A stretch of 10,950 bases of DNA, taken from NCBI GenBank assembly GCA_038237515.1, contig JBBRYP010000087.1, positions 1 through 10,950 of the forward strand, given 5' to 3'. The notes beneath the pieces were generated by a model. That model searched no databases. It saw only the letters and a list, made by a program, of their open reading frames with translations, and was not told the origin of the DNA. The position numbers and the translations under genes were made by a program. Positions 5,555 through 10,950 of this stretch are shown here, one piece after another. The stretch is from JBBQDZ01 sp038237515 (GTDB lineage: Bacteria; Actinomycetota; Thermoleophilia; Gaiellales; Gaiellaceae). Every line of letters starts with the position of its first letter. Position 1 is the first letter of the stretch.

Positions 5555-7016
5555 GCTTGTCACGGATGCCCCGGCACGCCCAGCCGCGGCGAACTACCTC
5601 GGCGGGGAGTGGCGGCCGAGCGCGTCTGGCGAGACCTACGAGAAGCGGAACCCGGCCCGGCCCTCCGAGATCGTGGGGGAGTTTCCCGCATCGGGAGCCG
5701 AGGATGTCGAAGCGGCCGTCGGCGCCGCTGCGGAGGCGTTTCCACGCTGGTCGAGGTTGCCGGCAGCGCAGCGGGCGGGTTTTCTCGCCAAGGCAGCCGA
5801 CGCGCTCGAGACCCGAGTCGAGCAGGTCGCTCAGGACATGACGGCCGAGATGGGCAAGCCGATCCGGGAGGCCCGTCTCGAGGCAGGCCGCGGCGCGCAG
5901 ATCCTGCGCTTCTTCGCCGGCGAGGCCTGGCGGCCGACGGGGGAGCTCTACGAGCAGTCGGCAACCGGAAGCTCCGTCTACACGGTCAGGCGGCCCCTGG
6001 GCGTCGTGGCGCTCATCACCCCGTGGAACTTCCCCGCGGCGATCCCGCTCTGGAAGACGGCGCCGGCGCTCGTGTACGGCAACACCGTCGTCCTGAAGCT
6101 CGCCCAGGAAGCCCCGCTGACCGGCCTGCACATCGCCGAGGCGTTCGCCGAAGCGGGCCTCCCCGCAGGCGTCCTGAACGTCCTCGTCGGACGGGGCGCG
6201 GAGATCGGCACCCCGCTCGTCCGGCACCCCGCGGTGCGCGCGATCTCGTTCACCGGATCCGTGCCCGTCGGTCGGGGGGTTCGCGAGGAGGCGACCCGGC
6301 TCGGCAAGCGGGTGCAGCTCGAGCTCGGCGGTCACAACCCGCTGATCGTGGCCGCCGACGCCGACCTCGACCGCGCCGTCGAGGCCGCATACGCGGGCGC
6401 CTTCTGGTCGGCCGGGCAGAAGTGCACCGCCACCCGACGCATCTACGTGGAGGACGGCGTGTACGACGAGTTCAAGCGACGGTTCCTGGCGCGTGTCGAG
6501 CGCGGCACGGTCGGCGACCCGACCGACCCGGCGACCGAGGTAGGGCCGATCGTGAGCGAGCGCCAGCTCGAGGACATCCTTTCGGCCGTCGCGCGCGGGC
6601 GCGAGGAGGGCGGTTCGATCCTCGCCGGCGGCGCTCGGGTCGCGGACAGCGATGGGTTCCTGATGGAGCCGACCGTCTTCGAGAATGTCGGCGACGGCGG
6701 GTACCTCTCCTGCGAGGAGGTCTTCGGGCCCGTCACCTCGCTCTACCGCTTCTCGTCGATCGACGAGGCGATCGAGCGAGCCAACGCCGTCGAGTTCGGC
6801 CTCTCCGCCTCGATCTTCACGGCCAGCCTGGCGCATGCCCAGCGGTTCGCGCAGGAGCTCCAGGCCGGCCTCCTGCACATCAACTCGCAGACCGCCGGTG
6901 CGGATGTCCACGTGCCGTTCGGAGGCATCAAGAGCTCCGGCTGGGGCCCGCACGAGCAGGGGCGCTCGGCGCTCGAGTTCTACACCGAGGTCGTCACCGT
7001 CTACCAGGACGTTTAG
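5547..7016 (+). CDS. NAD(P)-dependent aldehyde dehydrogenase, probable 2,5-dioxopentanoate (2-oxoglutarate semialdehyde) dehydrogenase
   Basis: A 489-residue member of the ALDH superfamily, full length. Key residues: ITPWNFP with Asn161; Lys184 in VVLK; the FTGS turn (235-238); general base Glu259 in LELGG; nucleophile Cys293 in GQKC; and EEVFGPV (390-396). Two small departures from consensus are His263 where ELGGK is usual, and Leu185 where VVLKP is usual. The start ATG 5547 is set by AAGGAG (5533-5538), 8 nt away. It overlaps the dehydratase stop by 8 bp, indicating translational coupling. Its N-terminal half (GEWR, GEFP, RFFAGE, ITPWNFPAAIP) resembles 2-oxoglutarate semialdehyde dehydrogenases, and the KdaD-type neighbour makes that compound, so the last step to 2-oxoglutarate is the likely job. 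It could also take an aldehyde produced by the diol dehydratase. The stop TAG (7014-7016) lies inside the TTAG duplication of the second mobile element. Confidence 0.88.
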   Translation: MAELVTDAPARPAAANYLGGEWRPSASGETYEKRNPARPSEIVGEFPASGAEDVEAAVGAAAEAFPRWSRLPAAQRAGFLAKAADALETRVEQVAQDMTAEMGKPIREARLEAGRGAQILRFFAGEAWRPTGELYEQSATGSSVYTVRRPLGVVALITPWNFPAAIPLWKTAPALVYGNTVVLKLAQEAPLTGLHIAEAFAEAGLPAGVLNVLVGRGAEIGTPLVRHPAVRAISFTGSVPVGRGVREEATRLGKRVQLELGGHNPLIVAADADLDRAVEAAYAGAFWSAGQKCTATRRIYVEDGVYDEFKRRFLARVERGTVGDPTDPATEVGPIVSERQLEDILSAVARGREEGGSILAGGARVADSDGFLMEPTVFENVGDGGYLSCEEVFGPVTSLYRFSSIDEAIERANAVEFGLSASIFTASLAHAQRFAQELQAGLLHINSQTAGADVHVPFGGIKSSGWGPHEQGRSALEFYTEVVTVYQDV

Positions 7017-7176
7017 GGGCCCTCCGGAAAGTGGCCACGGTGGATGACAGGCGGCACGCGTCTCGAGGCAAGGACGCAGGGAGGGTAGATATGCAGGCAT
7101 ACCTGCGCGACCGAGGACGCCGCATCGAGGCACGTGACGCCTGTCAGGCGCCCTGGTTCACATTTTGGACAGGCCC
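7017..7176. mobile_element. MITE-like non-autonomous element, copy 2
   Basis: A 160-bp second copy of the element at 549-709, in the same orientation. It differs by eight substitutions plus a small change in the left terminal repeat (GGGCCC-TCC versus GGGCCTGTCC), which costs one base. The right end GGACAGGCCC is intact. It is flanked by TTAG at 7013-7016 and 7177-7180, the reverse complement of the CTAA flanking copy 1. It sits directly after the aldehyde dehydrogenase, whose stop is inside the duplication. In the centre, GCAGG-CATA-CCTGC forms a perfect 5-bp stem where copy 1 has a G-T pair at one position. The decayed left end suggests this copy may be immobile. Confidence 0.85.
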
Positions 7177-7239
7177 TTAGACCGAGTGCGCCCTCGACCG
7201 GCTCTCTGGCCCTACAGGCCCCGAGCAGGATATCCGAGC

Positions 7240-7390
7240 GTGCCGAGTTGGCTGCTGGTTCTCATCCTGTTGGTTGATCCTGTTGGTTGGCGCCACAGGG
7301 CTCGTCGCCGTTCTCGTTCTCCTCGCGATGCTCGCCGGCAGCGATCCATCACTCGGCGGCGGCGGCCCCTACGGCCCCGCGAGCGGATGA
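7240..7390 (+). pseudogene. Small single-pass membrane protein gene, frameshifted by a 13-bp tandem duplication
   Basis: GTG 7240, preceded by AGGA (7227-7230) at 9-nt spacing, opens a frame encoding MPSWLLVLILLV. It then loses its hydrophobic character at the second copy of a perfect 13-bp tandem repeat. If one repeat unit is removed, the frame continues as GATGLVAVLVLLAMLAG, then a polar Gly/Pro-rich tail, and ends at TGA 7388-7390. The result is a 45-residue peptide with one transmembrane helix (about residues 4-28). The restored reading is far more protein-like than the Arg-rich continuation in the present frame. I do not recognise the family. It would be a small inner-membrane peptide ahead of the epimerase gene. 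A sequencing or assembly duplication cannot be excluded. Confidence 0.55.
7264..7289 (+). repeat. Perfect 13-bp tandem duplication
   Basis: ATCCTGTTGGTTG occurs twice head to tail (7264-7276 and 7277-7289). Because 13 is not a multiple of three, it shifts the reading frame of the small membrane peptide described at 7240-7390. Confidence 0.9.
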
Positions 7391-7412
7391 TCTGCGTTTC
7401 GGCGCCGGTTTG

Positions 7413-8348
7413 ATGGCAGAGGAGCGGTTCCTCGTCACCGGCGCCCTCGGCTGCATCGGCGCCTGGACGGTCGCGACCCTCGTGCGCGAGGGCGTGCCGG
7501 TCGTCGCGCTCGACCTCGGCGACGACCGAGGCCGGCTCGAGCTCGTCCTCTCGGCGGCGGAGCTCGAAGCGGCTACCTGTCTGCGCGGCGACGTCACCGA
7601 CCTACCCGGGCTGGAGCGCCTCCTCGACGAGCACGGGATCACGCATGTCGTGCACCTTGCGGCACTGCTGATCCCCCTGATCAAGGCCGACCCACCGCGT
7701 GGCGCGCTCGTGAACGTGGTCGGCACGACAAACGTCTTCGAGGCCGCCCGCCGCCGCGGCGTCCGCGGGCTCGCCTACGCGAGCTCGGCGGCGGTCTACG
7801 GGCCTGCGGACGGTCCGGCGATCGAGGACGCCCTTACTCCCGCGACCCTCTACGGTGTCTTCAAGCACGCGAACGAGCAGACTGCACGGGTCTATTGGCG
7901 GGACACGGGTCTTCGCAGCGTCGGCCTGCGGCCCTACGTCGTCTACGGCCCGGGGCGGGACACGGGCCTGACGGCGGCGCCGACACTCGCGATGGCGGCA
8001 GCCGCGAGGGGCGAGCCGTATCGCATCGCGTTCGGCGGCAGCTGCCAGATGCAATATGCGCCCGATGCCGCGCGAACATTCGTCGCCGCCGCCCGGGCCG
8101 CAGCGGACGGCGCCCCGGCGTTCAACCTCGGGGGGCCCGCGAGCCACATGAGCGAGGTGGTGGCCGCGATCGAGGCGGCGGCGCCCGCGGCCGTCGGTCG
8201 GATCACCTTCGACGACGTGCAGCTTCCGTTCCCGGAGGCGCTCGAGCCGGGCGCGCTCGCCGAGGTCGTCGGATACGCGCCGTCCACCCCACTCTCCGAG
8301 GGAGTTGCGGAGACGATCGCCCTGTTCCGCGTCGCGGCGGCCGCATGA
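7413..8348 (+). CDS. NAD-dependent epimerase/dehydratase family protein (extended SDR)
   Basis: A 311-residue extended SDR. It has the glycine-rich motif TGALGCIG (9-16), Asp34 at the end of the second beta strand (NAD+ type), the HLAAL segment (81-85), Ser124 and the catalytic Tyr147-xxx-Lys151 in YGVFK. Then follow RPYVVYGPGRD (173-183), typical of nucleotide-sugar and sugar epimerases/dehydratases, and the C-terminal NLGGPASHMSEVV segment where the substrate side chain usually binds. Its role with sugar-oxidising neighbours could be a sugar or uronate dehydrogenase or an epimerase; the sequence does not decide. ATG 7413 was chosen because the Rossmann strand follows seven residues later; there is no clear SD. 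The stop overlaps the next gene's start as ATGA. It lies about 236 bp after the second mobile element, so the element may have changed its coupling to the upstream cluster. Confidence 0.87.
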   Translation: MAEERFLVTGALGCIGAWTVATLVREGVPVVALDLGDDRGRLELVLSAAELEAATCLRGDVTDLPGLERLLDEHGITHVVHLAALLIPLIKADPPRGALVNVVGTTNVFEAARRRGVRGLAYASSAAVYGPADGPAIEDALTPATLYGVFKHANEQTARVYWRDTGLRSVGLRPYVVYGPGRDTGLTAAPTLAMAAAARGEPYRIAFGGSCQMQYAPDAARTFVAAARAAADGAPAFNLGGPASHMSEVVAAIEAAAPAAVGRITFDDVQLPFPEALEPGALAEVVGYAPSTPLSEGVAETIALFRVAAAA

Positions 8349-9568
8349 ACGTCGACGATCGCCTGTGCGCGTACGCCCGACTCGCCGTCCGCGCCGGCCT
8401 CAACCTCCAGCCGGGCCAGGAGCTCCAGATCTCGGCCCTCGTCGAGCACGCGCCGCTTGCCCGCGCCGTCGCGGCCGCGGGCTGGGAGGCCGGCGCCTCC
8501 TACGTCGAGGTCTTCTACGTCGACCAGCACGTCAAGCACGAGCTGATCGAGCACGGCAGCGACGACGCGCTCACGCGTACGCCGTCCTGGCTTCTGACGC
8601 GAATGCACGAGCTGGTCGCGAAGGAGGGCGCCTTGCTCGAGATCACCGGCAACCCGGAGCCCGAGCTCTTCGCGGGCCTCGACGAGGGCCGCGTCGGGCG
8701 CACGCGCATGCTCGAGTACGCCGAAGTGCGCGGGAAGATCGTCGGCGAGGGGCGGGTGAACTGGACGATCGTCTCCTGCCCGACTTCCGGTTGGGCGACG
8801 GCGGTCTTCGGCGAGCCCGACGTGGAGCGGCTCTGGGATGCGGTCGCCCACGCCGTGAGGCTCGATGCCGAGGATCCTGTCGAAGCCTGGCGGAAGCACA
8901 TCGCGACCCTCGTCGGCCGCGCGGAGGAGCTCACCTCCCGGCACTTCGACGCGCTTCGCTACCGCGGGCCCGGCACGGACTTGACGGTAGGCCTCAATCC
9001 GGGGTCGGTGTGGGGGGCGGCGGAGTTCACGACCTCGTTCGGCCTCGTCCACATCCCGAACCTTCCGACGGAGGAGGTGTTCACCACGCCGGACTGGCGC
9101 CGAGCCGACGGGATCGTTCGCTCGACCAAGCCGTTGAATCTCCCCGGCCAGAGCGTCGTCGTCCGGGACCTCGAGATCCGGTTCGAGGGAGGTCGTGCCG
9201 TCGCCGTTTCGGCAGCGACCGGCGCCGACGCCGTCCGAGCCCAGATGGCCACCGACGAGGGAGCGGTCCGACTGGGCGAGGTCGCGCTCGTCGACGGAGC
9301 GTCCGCGGTCGGCCAGACCGGCATCACGTTCCTCGACACGCTCTTCGACGAGAACGCCACCTCCCATATCGCCTACGGTCGGGGCATCGTCTTCGGCGTC
9401 GAGGGCGCGCGGGAGCGGACGCCCGACGAGCAACTCGAGCTAGGCGTGAACGACTCTCGCGTCCACACCGATTTCATGGTCGGCGGCCCGGAAGTGGACG
9501 TCGACGGCGTCACCGCCGAGGGAGACGAGATCCCGATTCTTCGCGGCGACCGCTGGCAGCTCGCGTGA
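8345..9568 (+). CDS. M29-family metalloaminopeptidase, first of two tandem copies
   Basis: A 407-residue protein of peptidase family M29 (AmpS/aminopeptidase T/PepS type), cytosolic dimetal enzymes that release N-terminal residues. The length matches the family (about 400-415). Likely metal ligands and active-site residues, from family motifs: Glu243/Glu244 in PTEEVFTTPDW, Glu312 in LGEVALVDG, His341 and Tyr344 in ENATSHIAYG, and His374/Asp376 in VHTDFMVGG. The N-terminal domain carries the usual LQPGQEL, EHAPL and DDALTRTP segments. There is no signal peptide. ATG 8345 overlaps the epimerase stop (ATGA), and its own TGA overlaps the GTG of the next copy (GTGA), so the three genes form a coupled operon. 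Why peptidases sit with sugar dehydrogenases is not evident; M29-type genes could act on small amide or peptide metabolites, which is speculation. Confidence 0.92.
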   Translation: MNVDDRLCAYARLAVRAGLNLQPGQELQISALVEHAPLARAVAAAGWEAGASYVEVFYVDQHVKHELIEHGSDDALTRTPSWLLTRMHELVAKEGALLEITGNPEPELFAGLDEGRVGRTRMLEYAEVRGKIVGEGRVNWTIVSCPTSGWATAVFGEPDVERLWDAVAHAVRLDAEDPVEAWRKHIATLVGRAEELTSRHFDALRYRGPGTDLTVGLNPGSVWGAAEFTTSFGLVHIPNLPTEEVFTTPDWRRADGIVRSTKPLNLPGQSVVVRDLEIRFEGGRAVAVSAATGADAVRAQMATDEGAVRLGEVALVDGASAVGQTGITFLDTLFDENATSHIAYGRGIVFGVEGARERTPDEQLELGVNDSRVHTDFMVGGPEVDVDGVTAEGDEIPILRGDRWQLA

Positions 9569-10788
9569 ACGAGACCGCGGACGCCCGCCTCCAGACCTAC
9601 GCGCGACTCGCCGTCCGGGTGGGCGCCAACGTGCAGCCGGGGCAATGGCTCACCCTAACCGGGTTCGTCGAGCATGCGCCGTTCATCCGCGCCCTCGCGC
9701 GCGCCGGCTGGGAGGCCGGCGCCGGCTACGTCGACGTCCGCTACACCGACCAGCACGTCAAGCGCGAGCTGATCCGGCACGGGTCGGACGACGCGCTGAC
9801 CCGGACTCCCGGGTGGCTCCTGGAACGCTACGAGGAGCTGGCGCGCGAGCAGGGAGCCGAGATCTTCGTCGCGGGCGACCCGGAGCCCCAGCTCTTCGCG
9901 GGCCTCGATCCTGCCCGCGTCGGACGCGCGCGGATGATCGACCTCGCGAAGCTCACCTCGACGCAGATCGACGGGGGACTCATCAGCTGGTGCATCGTCG
10001 CCTACCCAAACGAAGGCTGGGCGCGCACGGTGTTCGGCGAGCCGGACGTGGAGCGCCTCTGGCAGGCGGTCGCGACGGCGGTGAGGCTCGACGAGGCCGA
10101 TCCGGTCGCTGCGTGGGAGGCCCACATCGGCAGGATCTCCGCTCGGGCAGGACAGCTGAACGAGCGCCGCTTCGACGCACTCGTCTTCGCCGGCCCGGGA
10201 ACCGACCTGACGGTGGGCCTCAACGCGGGCTCCACTTGGCCGGTCGAGACGAAGACGGCGTGGGGAGTCCCGTTCGTTCCCAACATGCCCACCGAGGAGG
10301 TCTTCACGACCCCCGACTGGCGGCGCACCGAAGGCGTCGTCCGCTCGACCCGACCCCTCGCAATCCCAGGGAAGGGAGTGATCGTCCGCGAACTCGAGGT
10401 TCGCTTCGAGGGCGGCCGGGCCGTCGAGGTACGCGCCTCGGAAGGCGCCGAGGTCGTCCGGGCACAGATGCAGAGCGACGAGGGTGCCCCGTTCCTCGGC
10501 GAGATCGCGCTGGTCGACGGCTCCTCGGCCGTCGGCAAGACGGGCGTCACCTTCTTCGACACGCTCTTCGACGAGAACGCGACCTGCCACCTGGCCTACG
10601 GGCAGGGGTTCGGCGCAATGGTCGAGGGAGCCGTCGGCCTCGAGCGCGACGCGCAGCGGGAGCTCGGCGTGAACCAGTCGTCCGTCCACACCGACTTCAT
10701 GATCGGCGGCCCCGAGGTGGTGGTCGACGGCGTGACAGGGCAGGGCGAGCGCGTCCCGATCATCCGTGACGACCGCTGGGTCCTGTAG
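9565..10788 (+). CDS. M29-family metalloaminopeptidase, second of two tandem copies
   Basis: Also 407 residues, co-linear with the upstream copy and identical over well more than half of its length by eye, so the two arose by tandem duplication. The motif residues are all kept: Glu244/Glu245 (PTEEVFTTPDW), Glu313 (LGEIALVDG), His342 and Tyr345 (ENATCHLAYG), His375/Asp377 (VHTDFMIGG). The copies differ most around residues 222-240 (WPVETKTAWGVPFVPN here versus WGAAEFTTSFGLVHIPN in copy 1), at 126-147, and at 348-360. Some of these may alter substrate access. Because the protein lengths are equal and both keep the metal site, both are likely active, possibly with different specificity or as hetero-oligomers (inference). 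The start is GTG 9565 within the GTGA overlap. The stop TAG is followed 4 nt later by a hairpin, probably the operon end. Confidence 0.92.
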   Translation: MNETADARLQTYARLAVRVGANVQPGQWLTLTGFVEHAPFIRALARAGWEAGAGYVDVRYTDQHVKRELIRHGSDDALTRTPGWLLERYEELAREQGAEIFVAGDPEPQLFAGLDPARVGRARMIDLAKLTSTQIDGGLISWCIVAYPNEGWARTVFGEPDVERLWQAVATAVRLDEADPVAAWEAHIGRISARAGQLNERRFDALVFAGPGTDLTVGLNAGSTWPVETKTAWGVPFVPNMPTEEVFTTPDWRRTEGVVRSTRPLAIPGKGVIVRELEVRFEGGRAVEVRASEGAEVVRAQMQSDEGAPFLGEIALVDGSSAVGKTGVTFFDTLFDENATCHLAYGQGFGAMVEGAVGLERDAQRELGVNQSSVHTDFMIGGPEVVVDGVTGQGERVPIIRDDRWVL

Positions 10789-10792
10789 GCGT

Positions 10793-10813
10793 GGGGGAAC
10801 CCCTGGTTCCCCC
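10793..10813 (+). terminator. Hairpin after the last aminopeptidase gene, likely terminator
   Basis: A perfect 9-bp inverted repeat (GGGGGAACC at 10793-10801, GGTTCCCCC at 10805-10813) with a 3-nt CCT loop starts 4 nt after the TAG stop. A C-run follows instead of a T-run. The position and the likeness to the hairpin at 138-164 argue for transcript ending or 3'-end protection. Confidence 0.55.
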
Positions 10814-10950
10814 CCGGACCCCCCTCCTTCCGGGCGGCTGCGCTGCGTGGACTGTGGGCTGGGGCCGTTCACCCACAGCTGAATACCACCGTTGCCTAGC
10901 TCGCGATCTGGGCTCCCGCCGGGCAAGCCCGGCTCCGCCCGCAGCTGCCG
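10814..10950. other. Non-coding tail with inverted repeats
   Basis: No gene is supported here. Two further inverted repeats are seen: CTGTGGG (10852-10858) with CCCACAG (10872-10878) around a 13-nt loop, and GCCGGGC (10918-10924) with GCCCGGC (10927-10933) separated by AA. They may belong to a second transcript end from a gene beyond the window or to an interspersed repeat. Confidence 0.4.

Noticed and set aside
5145..7133. Long minus-strand frame (662 codons) opposite the aldehyde dehydrogenase
   Set aside because: It is an antisense shadow rich in Arg/Gly/Asp without motifs, and the sense strand has a full ALDH.
8305..9564. N-terminal extension of the second aminopeptidase across the first aminopeptidase gene
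   Set aside because: It is an out-of-frame reading of the first copy with Arg-rich nonsense sequence. The real start is GTG 9565 in the GTGA overlap.

Overview
This is a GC-rich window (roughly 70% G+C by eye, with strong G/C third-position bias). It has tightly packed genes with ATGA/GTGA overlaps and some GTG/TTG starts. This suggests a soil-type actinobacterium, perhaps Thermoleophilia-like. That placement is an impression from style; no marker gene is present.

Layout. Positions 1-353 hold no convincing gene, only strong G/C hairpins. A 4-oxalocrotonate-tautomerase-type gene (366-548) is followed by a 161-bp non-autonomous transposable element (549-709). Next comes a small hydrophobic protein with HxxxD, PHHD and PDLEH motifs (733-1131). 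Converging on it from the minus strand is an adenosylcobalamin-dependent diol/glycerol dehydratase: the small subunit (3837-3373) comes first, then a large+medium subunit fusion (3404-1128). Divergent from the small subunit, across 74 bp, a plus-strand cluster begins: a classical SDR dehydrogenase (3912-4628), a KdaD/KdxD-type FAH-fold 2-keto-3-deoxy-pentonate dehydratase (to 5554) and an aldehyde dehydrogenase (5547-7016). A second copy of the element follows (7017-7176). After it lie a small membrane-protein reading frame broken by a 13-bp tandem duplication (7240-7390), an extended-SDR epimerase/dehydrogenase (7413-8348) and two tandem M29 aminopeptidases (8345-9568 and 9565-10788). A hairpin immediately follows the last stop, and the final 130 bp hold no gene.

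How the genes may work together. SDR, KdaD-type dehydratase and semialdehyde dehydrogenase match three steps of the oxidative non-phosphorylating pentose (Weimberg) route to 2-oxoglutarate. The lactonase and pentonate dehydratase are not in the window. The divergent B12 diol dehydratase keeps every catalytic and K+-binding residue I can align to the Klebsiella enzyme. Its substrate pocket differs, however: the position equivalent to Gln336 is Ala, followed by Ile-Ala instead of Thr-Phe. It also lacks the N-terminal extensions used for microcompartment packaging, and no shell or reactivase gene is nearby. I infer a free cytosolic enzyme acting on a larger diol or polyol whose aldehyde product could feed the neighbouring dehydrogenases.

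The clearest novel-looking signal is the short element. Two copies, about 94% identical, share near-perfect terminal inverted repeats. Each is flanked by a 4-bp duplication (CTAA in one, its reverse complement TTAG in the other), and each sits exactly at the stop codon of its upstream gene.
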